DNA of 40,790 nucleotides from an uncultured Verrucomicrobiota bacterium (GTDB taxonomy: Bacteria; Verrucomicrobiota; Verrucomicrobiia; Chthoniobacterales; JACTMZ01), in NCBI GenBank assembly GCA_903934135.1, contig CAIZMQ010000097.1:1-40790 (forward strand), in the 5' to 3' direction. The notes under the pieces were generated by a model. The model was not told where the DNA came from. It made no database searches and saw only the letters and a list, made by a program, of their open reading frames with translations. Shown here piece by piece: positions 26,469 through 35,266 of the stretch; the stretch's first letter is position 1; every line of letters begins with the position of its first letter. The translations under genes and the position numbers were made by a program.

Positions 26469-26948
26469 TCACCGCTTCCGCCGCAACTTCTCCAAAGTCC
26501 CGCGCATTTCGTTTTCCGCGCGCCCAATCTCCTCGAACAAAGTCTCCGACCCGATGGTCGAAGCCCCGGCCGCCACTGCCGCAGTGCGGATCAAATTGTC
26601 ATTCGTCGCGACGGTCAAACGGTGCGTCTCCGCATACTTCACGACCAAACGCTCGATGATTGCATCCGCCGACTGGCCGGCCTGCGGATAAATCACCTGC
26701 ACCCCGGCCGCTCCGGACAAGTCACTCGAGGCTTTGGCCCCCGAACCGCCATCGAAGACCACGACCACTCTCATCCCCGAGGCATCCTGGTGCCGTTCGA
26801 GCAGTCGGACCAATTCCTCCCGGGCCGCAGCGGGGCTCCCGCGGTGGCGCGCGGCGAGGTCCGGATGGGCAAAAATGACGTTATGGGCGTCCACCAGAAG
26901 GAATTGCTTGGCCATGACCGGAATTTTGGCGCCGGGTTTGGTTGACAT
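26469..26948 (-). CDS. YacP-type NYN domain protein (putative RNase)
   Basis: A 159-aa protein of the YacP/Rae1 NYN (PIN-like) family. Landmarks are [10 protein letters not shown] with the first catalytic Asp, [22 protein letters not shown] and [11 protein letters not shown]. Related B. subtilis Rae1 cleaves mRNA on the ribosome; function here is inferred. ATG 26948 has a plausible Shine-Dalgarno (GGGAGAGG) upstream; ATG 26915 would give [12 protein letters not shown] and is a fair alternative. It diverges from rpmH with a 62-bp gap and converges on lpxA. Confidence 0.8.
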   Translation of the reverse strand: MSTKPGAKIPVMAKQFLLVDAHNVIFAHPDLAARHRGSPAAAREELVRLLERHQDASGMRVVVVFDGGSGAKASSDLSGAAGVQVIYPQAGQSADAIIERLVVKYAETHRLTVATNDNLIRTAAVAAGASTIGSETLFEEIGRAENEMRGTLEKLRRKR

Positions 26949-26996
26949 CAAGCGCCTCTCCCGCCATCTTGCCAATTCGGTCGCCCTTCCGGCACG

Positions 26997-27002
26997 TACA
27001 TT
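26997..27002 (+). promoter_or_regulatory. Possible -10 box just upstream of rpmH
   Basis: TACATT lies 8 bp before the rpmH ATG, implying a very short or absent leader. No convincing -35 at 16-18 bp is seen; TTGCCA at 26969-26974 would be 22 bp away. Confidence 0.3.
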
Positions 27003-27010
27003 TTTGTCCT

Positions 27011-27184
27011 ATGAAAAGAACTTACCAACCTTCCAAGCGCACGCGCAAACGCCAGCACGGCTTCCGCGCGCGGATGAGCACCAAAGGCGGTCGCGCCACT
27101 CTGGCCCGTCGTCGCCAGCGGGGACGCAAGCGTCTGTTGCCCAAAGGCGCAGAGATTCACTACGCCCGCCATACCGGCGCTTGA
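27011..27184 (+). CDS. rpmH: 50S ribosomal protein L34
   Basis: A 57-aa protein starting [20 protein letters not shown], the near-invariant L34 sequence, with the [22 protein letters not shown] core. It is about 11 residues longer than E. coli L34, ending in [16 protein letters not shown]. It is the first gene of the rpmH-rnpA-yidD-yidC-jag operon, an order kept in most bacteria. Confidence 0.97.
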   Translation: MKRTYQPSKRTRKRQHGFRARMSTKGGRATLARRRQRGRKRLLPKGAEIHYARHTGA

Positions 27185-27213
27185 CCGGTTGTTGCTTCAA
27201 CCCGGGCGGCTTG

Positions 27214-27570
27214 ATGGCTGCGCTCAAACTGCCCAAAGCGGCACGTCTCACCCGCCGCGAGGAATTCGCCACGGTGAGGGAGCAGGGCACGGCGCAACAC
27301 GGTAAACTCATGGTCCTTGGCACTTGGCAAAGTTCCTCCTCCGCAGCCGCACGCTTCGGGGTGATTGCCGCACGCCGCACCGGTCCAGCCCACGAACGCA
27401 ACCGCGCCCGACGACGCCTACGCGAAATTTTTCGCTCGCACCGCCCGTCCCTCCCGGCCGGGATCTGGATGGTCGTCGTTCTCCGCGGCTCCGCGGTGCG
27501 CGCCACATTTGCCGCCCTGGCCGGAGAATGGCGTGCACTCGCCTCGCGGGCCGGATATTTGAAGGTATGA
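27214..27570 (+). CDS. rnpA: Ribonuclease P protein component
   Basis: A 118-aa basic protein binding RNase P RNA. The N-terminal [14 protein letters not shown] and the signature [14 protein letters not shown] (RNR at 62-64) are diagnostic. ATG 27214 is chosen; the codon before it is TTG. Its stop overlaps the yidD start (ATGA). The RNA partner rnpB is at 19063-19459. Confidence 0.93.
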   Translation: MAALKLPKAARLTRREEFATVREQGTAQHGKLMVLGTWQSSSSAAARFGVIAARRTGPAHERNRARRRLREIFRSHRPSLPAGIWMVVVLRGSAVRATFAALAGEWRALASRAGYLKV

Positions 27571-27830
27571 AAACCGCTGTCCGTTGCTGCATCCGGCTTT
27601 ACCAGTGGACGATTTCGCCCTTCCTCGTCTGGTTGGGCGGCCCGGGTTCGGGTTGTCGCTACCTGCCGACCTGCTCGCACTATTTTCTCGAAGCCGTCGA
27701 TACCCACGGCGCGGCGCGCGGCGGATGGCTCGGGCTGAAACGGATCTGCCGCTGCCACCCTTGGGGCGGCTGCGGATGCGATCCCGTGCCACCGGCCGGT
27801 GAAAGCAGCCTGACGGAGGCCCTGCGCTGA
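27567..27830 (+). CDS. yidD: YidD membrane insertion efficiency factor
   Basis: An 87-aa protein with the family pattern: [11 protein letters not shown], the C-R-Y-L-P-T-C-S-x-Y motif ([10 protein letters not shown]), [15 protein letters not shown] and a Pro-rich C-terminus. It helps insertion of membrane proteins together with YidC. Its ATG overlaps the rnpA stop and its own stop overlaps the yidC start (TGATG). Confidence 0.95.
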   Translation: MKTAVRCCIRLYQWTISPFLVWLGGPGSGCRYLPTCSHYFLEAVDTHGAARGGWLGLKRICRCHPWGGCGCDPVPPAGESSLTEALR

Positions 27831-29617
27831 TGGACCGCAAGGCCTGGATCGTCGTCGTCGCCTGCGTCGCAGCCCTCGGGCTCTGGCAGTGGGCTTACGT
27901 GTCCTATTACGCTCCCACCCCGGAGCAACTTGCCGAACAACGCCGCGCGGCCGAGGCCGTGCAAGCAGCCGCCGCACCGACCCCGGCACCCGGAGCAGAG
28001 ACCGCGGCCACCCCGCCCGTCACTCCTGCGCCGGTCACGACGCCACCCGCCCCGGTGGAGGGATCCGTGCCGCGCGAAACCCGCACGATCATCAGCGGGC
28101 TCGCCGACTTCCAATTCGCCAGCGACGCCGGAGGCATCGTCTCGGTCGAACTGCTCGAGCACCTCGGCGAGAATGGCTCGAACGTTGCGCTGAACATCCC
28201 TCAAGCCCTGCCCATCGGCACCCTGGCCGAAGAACCCGGTGTCGCCCTCGGTGGCTTTTCTTCCGCCCCGGGCGGAGCAGCGAACGAAGCCGTTTTTGTC
28301 CGCGAGCTGCCCAATGGCCTCAAAATCCGCAAAACCTACACCGTGTCGGAGGCCGACCAGGGCAAGGGCAATTACGTGGTCAATCTGAGCCTCGACTTTA
28401 CCAACGCGGGCACCGCCGCGCTGCAGCAGGCCGATTTTTACCTCAGCACCGGCGGCGCGGCACCGGTGCATTCGAACGACATGACCATCTATACCGGCTT
28501 CGACTGGTATCGTGACGGAAAAACAACTTTCACGGACGTTAATTGGTTCAGCGAAAGCTCGATCCCTCTCACCGGCATCGAACTGCGCTCCGCGCAGAAT
28601 CTCTACGAGCAGAAGTCGGACAACATCAGCTGGGCCGGAGCGAAGAACCAGTATTTCGCCAACATCGTCGCGGTCACCTCCGGCGATGCCGGCACCGCCG
28701 TATGGGCCCGCCGTCTCGACCTCTTCCACGGCGGCAATGCGGAGAAAAAAGTCTTCGGCATCGAAGGTGCGCTCGGCCTGCCCGGCTTCCGCCTCGAACC
28801 GGGAGAAACAAAATCCTGGACGTTCCAAATTTACACCGGCCCGAAGGACCTCGGCCGCCTCTCCCTGCTCGGCCAAGGCGAACAAGAGGTGATGAATTTC
28901 GGTATTTTCAAGTGGGTCAGCGAAATTCTCCTCTACTCGATGAACGCCCTCTACGGCGTGCTCGGGAGTTTTGCCGCTGCCATCATCGCCTTGACCATCA
29001 TCATCAAAGCCCTCCTCTGGCCGCTGCAAAACAAAGCGACCAACTCGATGCGCAAGATGGCCGCGCTCTCGCCGAAGATGACCGAGCTGCGCGAGAAATA
29101 CAAAGACGACCCGACCAAAATGAACCAGGAGCTGATGAAGCTCTACAAGGACTACGGGGTCAATCCGTTCAGCGGTTGTATTCCCATGCTCATCCAGATC
29201 CCGATCTTCTTCGGCTTCTACTCGATGCTCGGGACCGCCATCGAACTGCGCAATTCCTCCTTCCTCTGGGTCAACGACCTCTCCCAACCGGACACCGTCG
29301 GCCACCTCTTCGGCTTTCCGATCAACATCCTACCCCTCCTCATGGCCCTGACCATGCTCTGGCAGATGCACGTCACCCCGAAATCCGGGGATGCCTTGCA
29401 ACAGCGCATGTTCATGTTCATGCCGCTCATTTTCATCCTCTTCGCCTACAACTTCGCTTCCGCCCTCTCCCTTTATTGGACCACCCAGAACCTCATTTCC
29501 ATCATCCAGCTCTACGTGACCCGCAACAAACCGCTGCCTGTCCTCGAAAAGAAAGCCGTCGGGCAAAAGAAAGCGCTTGAGGCAGGCAAAGGGAAAAAAC
29601 GAAGATCGGGGCCATGA
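27830..29617 (+). CDS. yidC: Membrane protein insertase YidC
   Basis: A 595-aa inner-membrane insertase of the Gram-negative type. An N-terminal membrane anchor (about residues 5-25) is followed by a Pro/Ala-rich linker (about 40-80), then the large periplasmic domain (about 85-345). The conserved insertase core follows: LLYSMNALYGVLGSFAAAIIALTIIIKALLWPLQNK, KYKDDPTKMNQELMKLYKDYGVNPFSGCIPMLIQIPIFFGFY, and the final helices with SLYWTTQNLISIIQLYV. It inserts and folds membrane proteins with or without SecYEG. It overlaps the jag-like gene at its 3' end. Confidence 0.96.
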   Translation: MDRKAWIVVVACVAALGLWQWAYVSYYAPTPEQLAEQRRAAEAVQAAAAPTPAPGAETAATPPVTPAPVTTPPAPVEGSVPRETRTIISGLADFQFASDAGGIVSVELLEHLGENGSNVALNIPQALPIGTLAEEPGVALGGFSSAPGGAANEAVFVRELPNGLKIRKTYTVSEADQGKGNYVVNLSLDFTNAGTAALQQADFYLSTGGAAPVHSNDMTIYTGFDWYRDGKTTFTDVNWFSESSIPLTGIELRSAQNLYEQKSDNISWAGAKNQYFANIVAVTSGDAGTAVWARRLDLFHGGNAEKKVFGIEGALGLPGFRLEPGETKSWTFQIYTGPKDLGRLSLLGQGEQEVMNFGIFKWVSEILLYSMNALYGVLGSFAAAIIALTIIIKALLWPLQNKATNSMRKMAALSPKMTELREKYKDDPTKMNQELMKLYKDYGVNPFSGCIPMLIQIPIFFGFYSMLGTAIELRNSSFLWVNDLSQPDTVGHLFGFPINILPLLMALTMLWQMHVTPKSGDALQQRMFMFMPLIFILFAYNFASALSLYWTTQNLISIIQLYVTRNKPLPVLEKKAVGQKKALEAGKGKKRRSGP

Positions 29618-30066
29618 CGCCGAAGGAAACCCTCGACACCCTGCTCGGCTACCTCGGTTTTGCCGTGCAAATCGAGGAGCAACCCAACGAACACGGGCTC
29701 GTTCTCCAGATCTACACCAGCGACGCCGATCTCCTGACCGGCCCGAATGACGAAACCCTTGAGGACATCCAATACCTCCTCAACCGCCTGATCCAAGCCG
29801 GCGACCCCCAAGCCCCGCGCGTCACGGTCGACATCGAACACCGCCGCGCCATGCGCAACGACCGGATGGTCGAAAAAATGCGCGCCATTGCCGATCTGGT
29901 CAAAGAACGCGGCAAGCCCCTGCAAACCGAACCGCTCAACGCCTACGACCGCTGGCTGGTCCACCAAGCCTTCAAGGACGACCCGACCATCCAAAGCTGG
30001 AGCCCCGAAGACCACGCACGCATGAAGCGCATCACCCTCCGCCTGCGCTCACCCGGCAACGCCTAA
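29614..30066 (+). CDS. Jag-like KH/R3H RNA-binding protein
   Basis: A 150-aa protein at the position of jag/spoIIIJ-associated genes after yidC. The N-terminal half resembles the KH-like domain (LLGYLGFAVQIE, LLTGPNDETLEDIQYLLNRLI), and the C-terminal half has the R3H helix pattern (LNAYDRWLVHQAFKDDPTIQSWS, RMKRITLRLR). R3H normally reads R-x-x-x-H; here the Arg/His pair appears as DRWLVH. It is expected to bind single-stranded nucleic acid. Its ATG overlaps the yidC stop. Confidence 0.8.
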   Translation: MTPKETLDTLLGYLGFAVQIEEQPNEHGLVLQIYTSDADLLTGPNDETLEDIQYLLNRLIQAGDPQAPRVTVDIEHRRAMRNDRMVEKMRAIADLVKERGKPLQTEPLNAYDRWLVHQAFKDDPTIQSWSPEDHARMKRITLRLRSPGNA

Positions 30067-30103
30067 AAGATCATCCGTCCCCGGGCCCACACGCCCTCCG
30101 ACT

Positions 30104-30979
30104 ATGAGAAACGTTACCCTCGCCGCCACGCAAATGGCCTGTGGCTCCGATCGCGCCGCAAACCTCGAGCGCGCCGAGCAACTCATCCGCCGAGCCGCCT
30201 CCCAAGGCGCCAACATTATCCTCATTCAGGAACTCTTCGAGACGCCCTATTTCTGCCAAGACCAGTTCCCGGATTTCTTCGCACTGGCCCGCCCGGTCGA
30301 TGACAACGAAGGCATCGCCAAATTCCAATCCCTCGCCCGCGAACTCGGTGTCGTCCTCCCCTTCAGTTTTTTCGAGCGCGACAACCAGGCCTATTTCAAC
30401 TCGGTCGCCATGATCGACGCCGGCGGCGAGAAGCTCGGCGTTTACCGCAAGACGCACATTCCCGACGGCGTCGGTTACCAGGAAAAATATTACTTCAACC
30501 CCGGCGACACCGGCTTCCGTGTCTGGCAGACCAAGTTCGGCCAAGTAGGCCTCGGCATCTGCTGGGATCAATGGTTTCCCGAGACTGCCCGGTGCCTCGT
30601 CCTCGGCGGGGCCGAAATCCTCCTCTATCCCACCGCCATCGGCAACGAACCGCAATTCCCTGACTGGGATTCGCGCGACCACTGGCAGCGCGCCATGCAA
30701 GGCCACGCCGCCTCGAACATGGTCCCCCTTGTTGCCTCGAACCGCATCGGGACGGAAAAAGGAAAAACCAGCGAAATGACCTTCTACGGCTCCTCCTTCA
30801 TCGCCGATGAAACCGGGGCCAAAGTCGCCGAGGCCGACCGCACCAGCGAAACCGTCCTCACCCACACCTTCGATCTCGATGCTATCCGCAACCAGCGTGC
30901 CCAGTGGGGTTTCTTCCGCGACCGCCGCCCCGAACATTACGGCGCCTTGGTCACCCTCACCGGTAATTCCCCCCGGTAG
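30104..30979 (+). CDS. aguB: N-carbamoylputrescine amidase
   Basis: A 291-aa carbon-nitrogen hydrolase that converts N-carbamoylputrescine to putrescine, CO2 and ammonia in the arginine-decarboxylase polyamine route. The catalytic triad is E43 (IQELFETPYFC), K116 (YRKTHIPDG) and C153 (GICWDQWFPE). The HIPDGVGYQEKYYFNPGDTGF segment is typical of AguB. The agmatine deiminase partner aguA is not in the window. The gene converges on recF. Confidence 0.92.
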   Translation: MRNVTLAATQMACGSDRAANLERAEQLIRRAASQGANIILIQELFETPYFCQDQFPDFFALARPVDDNEGIAKFQSLARELGVVLPFSFFERDNQAYFNSVAMIDAGGEKLGVYRKTHIPDGVGYQEKYYFNPGDTGFRVWQTKFGQVGLGICWDQWFPETARCLVLGGAEILLYPTAIGNEPQFPDWDSRDHWQRAMQGHAASNMVPLVASNRIGTEKGKTSEMTFYGSSFIADETGAKVAEADRTSETVLTHTFDLDAIRNQRAQWGFFRDRRPEHYGALVTLTGNSPR

Positions 30980-31000
30980 GGCCCGCTGGCCCAGCGGGCC
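30980..31000. terminator. Strong hairpin between aguB and recF
   Basis: A perfect 9-bp stem (GGCCCGCTG / CAGCGGGCC) with a 3-base loop starts right after the aguB stop and lies 6 bp from the recF stop, so it can end both convergent transcripts. There is no T-tract on either strand. Confidence 0.5.
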
Positions 31001-31006
31001 GCACGC

Positions 31007-32059
31007 TCAAATCCTCTCCACCCGCCCCTCCCGAATCGTCCACTCCGTCGCTGCCTCCGTCTCCTCCAGCCACTGCCAGTTCGTCGTGGTCAAAATCCGC
31101 TGCGCATCGCCCGGCAGCGCATGCAAAAGCCGGCGCCGGCGCTCGGTGTCGAGTTCGCCGAAAATGTCATCGAGCAGGTAAACCGGCGGCGAACCGCGGC
31201 GCGTGCGAATGAGCTCCGCCTGGGCCAGCCGTAGGGCGAGAGCCAAGGTCCGCTGTTGCCCTTCGCTCGCGAAAGTGGCGGCCGCGGCACCGTCGAGTTC
31301 GAGCCGGACGTCATCGCGGTGCGGGCCGACCACGGTTTGCCGCAATCGCCGTTCTTCGGACGCGCTGGCGGCCAGCGCCGTAGCCAAGTCTTCGCCGCCA
31401 GAGCACTCATAGTGCAGGCCGGACACCTCACGGCGCGGACTAATCGCCGCGACATGTTTGGCCACCAAGGGTGCCAACTCAGCGGAGAGTTCACGCCGCA
31501 CGCCGACGAGGTATTCCCCGGCCGAGAGGAGCGGCCCGTCGTAGGCCGCCAGTTCGCGCCCGCGATGTGGGCCCTCTTTCAGCAAAAAATTCCGCGACCG
31601 CAACGCCCGTTCGTAAGCCCGCAACTTTTTCAAATACCCAGCCTCGCACTGGCTGGCCAGAAAATCGAGAAACCGCCGCCGCTTCGATGACGACCCGCGC
31701 ACCAACTCGATGTCCTCATTGGAAAACAACGCCACCAACCCGACCCGCAAATATTCATCCGATTTCCGCTGCGCCACCCCATCCAATTTCAACTGCCGCC
31801 CCTCCTCCACCGAATAGTGGCAGGCCAACTCCCCGTCCCCGCACCGCCCGACCAAAGAAACCCCCCCCGCCCCGCGCCGCACCGCCTCGCCCAACACACC
31901 CGCCCGTGGCGACTGCAACCGCAAAGCAACACAAATCCCCTCCAGCAGCGACGACTTCCCGCTCGCATTCGGCGCACTCAAGAGGTTCAAGCCCGGCGCC
32001 GGCCGGAATTCGGCCCGCGGGAAGCAGCGAAAGTCGTGGAGAACGAGCGAATCAAGCAT
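31007..32059 (-). CDS. recF: DNA replication and repair protein RecF
   Basis: A 350-aa SMC-like ATPase that helps load RecA at gaps. It shows the RecF N-terminus LDSLVLHDFRCF, a Walker A-like loop APNASGKSS (29-37, with Ala in place of the usual first Gly), the FSNEDIELVRG and RRRFLDFLASQ segments, the signature-type SEGQQRTLALALRLAQAE, and Walker B YLLDDIFGELDTERR. It is not next to dnaA/dnaN/gyrB, its common place. It diverges from hisS with a 158-bp gap. Confidence 0.93.
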   Translation of the reverse strand: MLDSLVLHDFRCFPRAEFRPAPGLNLLSAPNASGKSSLLEGICVALRLQSPRAGVLGEAVRRGAGGVSLVGRCGDGELACHYSVEEGRQLKLDGVAQRKSDEYLRVGLVALFSNEDIELVRGSSSKRRRFLDFLASQCEAGYLKKLRAYERALRSRNFLLKEGPHRGRELAAYDGPLLSAGEYLVGVRRELSAELAPLVAKHVAAISPRREVSGLHYECSGGEDLATALAASASEERRLRQTVVGPHRDDVRLELDGAAAATFASEGQQRTLALALRLAQAELIRTRRGSPPVYLLDDIFGELDTERRRRLLHALPGDAQRILTTTNWQWLEETEAATEWTIREGRVERI

Positions 32060-32071
32060 GGGTAAGGATCC

Positions 32072-32192
32072 GGTTTTCAGTGTGCAGTGATTCCGAGGAA
32101 AAAGAAAATCCGACGGTGCCGTTTGGCGGCCAATGACACCTTGGTCTGCGGTTCTTCTCGCTGAAAACTGAAAACTGAACCACTGAAAACTC
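32072..32192. repeat. TGA-heptad arrays in the recF-hisS divergent gap
   Basis: On the plus strand 32159-32192 has TGA at spacings 7, 7 and 8 (units TGAAAAC). A shorter, degenerate partner on the minus strand at about 32072-32095 points towards recF. Between them is a GCCG-TTT-GGC inverted repeat. The layout mirrors the ispG-rnpB repeat but in the outward orientation. Confidence 0.6.
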
Positions 32193-32217
32193 GTCCGCGC
32201 CTCGCTTTGGTGCTTGA

Positions 32218-33492
32218 ATGGCCCGCATCATGCAATCCCTGCCCGGCTTCCGCGACTTCTTCCCGGCCGAATGCGCCCGCCGCAACTACCTCACCGGCAC
32301 CTGGCGCCGCGTGGCCCGCTCCTTCAGCTTCCGCGAATACGACGGGCCCACCCTCGAACCCCTCGACCTCTACCGCAAAAAGAACAGCGGGGGTGAAATC
32401 CTCGGGCAACTTTTTTCCTTCACCGACAAAGGCGAGCGCGAAGTCGCCCTGCGACCGGAAATGACCCCGACCGTAGCCCGCATGCTCATCGCCAAAGCGC
32501 GCGAATACCGCAAACCGATCAAGTGGTTCAGCATCGCCCCGTTCTTCCGCTACGAAAAACAACAAAGTGGACGCCTCCGCGAATTCCTCCAACTCAACTG
32601 CGACCTTGTCGGCGACGACTCGCCCGCCGCCGACGCCGAGCTTCTTGCCCTCCTCATCGAAACCCTGCGCGCCTTCGGCCTCACCTCTGATGACATCGTC
32701 ATCCGCGTCAGCGACCGCCGCGCCTGGATGGAATTCCTCGCCACCAAGGGTGTCACCGACGAAGCCCAAGCCCGCGAAGCGCTCACCATTATCGACAAGC
32801 TCGAACGCGAACCCCGCGACGTGCTCGAGAAAAAACTCGCCGCCTTCAGCCTCAGCCTCGCCGATGTCGAAACTTTCATCACCTCGGCCCGCCCCAACTT
32901 CTTCACCGCCCTGCAATCCAATCTCGCCGCCCGCGGACTCGACGACTTCTGCCAGCTCGACCTGCGCATCGTGCGCGGGCTCGCCTATTACACCGGGCTT
33001 GTTTTCGAGGTCTTCGATCGCCGCGAGGAACGACGCGCCATCGCCGGCGGCGGTCGCTTTGATCGCCTGCTCTCCGACCTCAGCGACGGCAAGGTCGACT
33101 TGCCCGCCATCGGGTTCGGCATCGGCGACGTCGTTCTCGGCGACTTGCTCGCCGATCTGCCCGCCACCCGCAGCAGAATGGAGGCCGCGATGGCGGCCGA
33201 GCAAGCCAGCGACATTTTTGTCATCGTGGCCGACGAATCCCGCCGCCCGGAAGCCCTCGGAGTGGTGCAACTCCTCCGCGCCCTCGGCCGCCGCGTCGAC
33301 TATCCGCTCAATGCCGACAAAGTCGGCCGCCAGTTCAAGGATGCCGACGCCTCCGGGGCTGCCGTGGCTCTCGTGATCGGTGAGGAATGGCCGAAGCTCA
33401 AAATCAAAGATCTCAAGGCGCGGACCGAGACCGAACTGCCCCACGAGGCGCTTGCCGATTGGGCGGCGAATCTTCAGACTCCCGCGCCATGA
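32218..33492 (+). CDS. hisS: Histidyl-tRNA synthetase
   Basis: A 424-aa class II synthetase. Motif 1 surrounds FREYDGPTLEPLDLY, motif 2 is KWFSIAPFFRYEKQQSGRLREFLQLNCDLVG, the histidine motif reads RIVRGLAYYTGLVFEVFD (Ala where E. coli has Asp, a variation known in other bacteria), and motif 3 follows at AGGGRFDRLL with GFGIGD. The C-terminal anticodon-binding domain contains VIVADESRRPEALGVVQLLRALGRRVDY. Start ATG 32218; ATG 32230 is another option. It overlaps aspS by 4 bp (ATGA). Confidence 0.94.
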   Translation: MARIMQSLPGFRDFFPAECARRNYLTGTWRRVARSFSFREYDGPTLEPLDLYRKKNSGGEILGQLFSFTDKGEREVALRPEMTPTVARMLIAKAREYRKPIKWFSIAPFFRYEKQQSGRLREFLQLNCDLVGDDSPAADAELLALLIETLRAFGLTSDDIVIRVSDRRAWMEFLATKGVTDEAQAREALTIIDKLEREPRDVLEKKLAAFSLSLADVETFITSARPNFFTALQSNLAARGLDDFCQLDLRIVRGLAYYTGLVFEVFDRREERRAIAGGGRFDRLLSDLSDGKVDLPAIGFGIGDVVLGDLLADLPATRSRMEAAMAAEQASDIFVIVADESRRPEALGVVQLLRALGRRVDYPLNADKVGRQFKDADASGAAVALVIGEEWPKLKIKDLKARTETELPHEALADWAANLQTPAP

Positions 33493-35258
33493 ATTTCCGT
33501 AGTTCTCATTGCGGCGCCCTGCGCGCCAAAGATATCGGTCAGCGCGCCACCCTCGCCGGCTGGGTCGGCTCCCGCCGTGACCACGGCGGGGTCATCTTCG
33601 TCGATCTGCGCGACCGCGAGGGCATCACCCAGGTGGTCTTCCGACCCGAAGAGCACGCCGCGACGGCCCAAGCTGCGCACGGACTGCGGGACGAGGACGT
33701 CATCCAAATCTCCGGCACCGTGGCTCAACGCTTGGAGGGCACGGAAAATTCCAAACTCTCGACCGGCGAAATCGAAATCGTGGCCGACGATTTGCAAATC
33801 CTCAACAAGGCCGATGTCCTGCCCTTCCCGCTCGATGAGCAGATCGCCAACGAGGACCTGCGCCTGACCCACCGTTACCTCGACCTCCGCCGCCCCGGCA
33901 TGGCCGCCAACCTCCGACTCCGCCACCGCGTGATCAAAACCGTGCGCGACATCCTCGACGACGAGGGTTTCTGGGAAATCGAAACCCCCATCCTCAGCAA
34001 AAGCACCCCGGAAGGCGCCCGCGACTTCCTCGTGCCGAGCCGGCTGAACCCAGGAAGTTTCTACGCCCTCCCGCAGGCGCCGCAGCAATACAAACAGCTC
34101 CTTATGGCCGCCGGCGTGGAAAAGTATTTCCAGATCGCCCGCTGTTTCCGCGACGAAGACCTTCGGGCCGACCGCCAACCGGAATTCACCCAGGCCGACA
34201 TCGAAATGAGCTTCGTCACGGCGGAGGACCTCTTCGCCCTCATCGAAAAGATGTTTGTCGCCGTCTTCCGTGCAGCCCACGGCGTCGAGATTACCACACC
34301 CTTTCCGCGCCTGACTCACCACGAAGCGATGGACCGCTTCGGCAGCGACAAGCCCGACACCCGATGGGCCCAGGAAATTGTCGACGTCGGCAACATCTTC
34401 GCCGGCACGGAGTTCAAAGTCTTCCGCGGCGCCCTCGACAGCGGCGGCGTGGTCCGCGCCCTCAATGCCAAGGGCCTCGCCAAGATCACCACCGGTCAGA
34501 TCGAGGAACTCACCGCCATGGCCAAACAGTTCGGCGCCAAGGGCCTTGCCTTCATCAAATGCGAAAATGGCGAATGGAAGTCGCCCATCGTCAAATTTTT
34601 CACCGACGCCGAAAAAGCCGCCCTGCAGGAACGCCTCAAGATCGAGGAAGGCGACCTCGTCCTTTTCGGCGCGGACAAATGGGAAATCGTCTGCGAGGTC
34701 CTCGGACGCGTCCGCCTCCGCGCGGTCGAACTCATCGGCCTCACCCACGACCCCAAGCGCCTCGATTTCCTCTGGGTCGTCGACTTCCCGCTCCTCGCTT
34801 GGAGCGACGAGGAGCAAAAATGGAACGCCGTCCACCATCCCTTCACCCGCCCCAAGGCGGACGACCTCCCGCTCCTCGAACAAAAAAAATACGCCGAGGT
34901 GCGAGCTGAAGCTTATGACATCGTTCTCAATGGCGTGGAAATCGGCGGCGGCAGCATCCGAATCCACGAGGCCGATCTTCAGTCGATCATGTTCAGCGTC
35001 CTCGGCGTGAACGACGAGCAACAAGCCTCCATGTTCGGCCACCTCCTCAAGGCCTTCAAGTTTGGCACCCCGCCCCACGGCGGTATCGCCCTCGGCCTCG
35101 ACCGCCTTGTCATGCTTCTGGCCGGCGCCGAATCCATCCGCGACGTCATTGCTTTCCCCAAAAACAACCGCGGTATCGAACTGATGACCGGCTCGCCTTC
35201 GCCCGTCGACTTCAAGCAACTCCGCGAGTTGTCCATCAGCTCGACCAAAAAAGCCTGA
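33489..35258 (+). CDS. aspS: Aspartyl-tRNA synthetase, bacterial type
   Basis: A 589-aa class II synthetase with an OB-fold N-domain (LAGWVGSRRDHGGVIFVDLRDREG), the catalytic core split by the bacterial GAD insertion (about residues 290-420), motif 2 (FQIARCFRDEDLRADRQPEFTQADIEMSF) and motif 3 (GIALGLDRLVMLLAG). H32 in the RRDHGG loop is the residue seen in non-discriminating enzymes that also charge tRNA-Asn, whereas the discriminating E. coli enzyme has Leu. The gene overlaps hisS by 4 bp and is followed 8 bp later by the UGPase gene. Confidence 0.96.
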   Translation: MNFRSSHCGALRAKDIGQRATLAGWVGSRRDHGGVIFVDLRDREGITQVVFRPEEHAATAQAAHGLRDEDVIQISGTVAQRLEGTENSKLSTGEIEIVADDLQILNKADVLPFPLDEQIANEDLRLTHRYLDLRRPGMAANLRLRHRVIKTVRDILDDEGFWEIETPILSKSTPEGARDFLVPSRLNPGSFYALPQAPQQYKQLLMAAGVEKYFQIARCFRDEDLRADRQPEFTQADIEMSFVTAEDLFALIEKMFVAVFRAAHGVEITTPFPRLTHHEAMDRFGSDKPDTRWAQEIVDVGNIFAGTEFKVFRGALDSGGVVRALNAKGLAKITTGQIEELTAMAKQFGAKGLAFIKCENGEWKSPIVKFFTDAEKAALQERLKIEEGDLVLFGADKWEIVCEVLGRVRLRAVELIGLTHDPKRLDFLWVVDFPLLAWSDEEQKWNAVHHPFTRPKADDLPLLEQKKYAEVRAEAYDIVLNGVEIGGGSIRIHEADLQSIMFSVLGVNDEQQASMFGHLLKAFKFGTPPHGGIALGLDRLVMLLAGAESIRDVIAFPKNNRGIELMTGSPSPVDFKQLRELSISSTKKA

Positions 35259-35266
35259 TCGCGGTC

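Noticed and set aside
33474-35219. Long open frame on the minus strand over aspS (about 580 codons)
   Set aside because: It mirrors the codon pattern of aspS in a GC-rich genome, has no recognisable domain and is Asp/Glu/Gly-biased in the way antisense frames are. The same holds for long opposite-strand frames over actP (17402-19117), hisS (32077-33444), yidC (27680-29305), lpxC (24236-25537), the TolC gene, and the ispG plus-strand frame (19931-21268).
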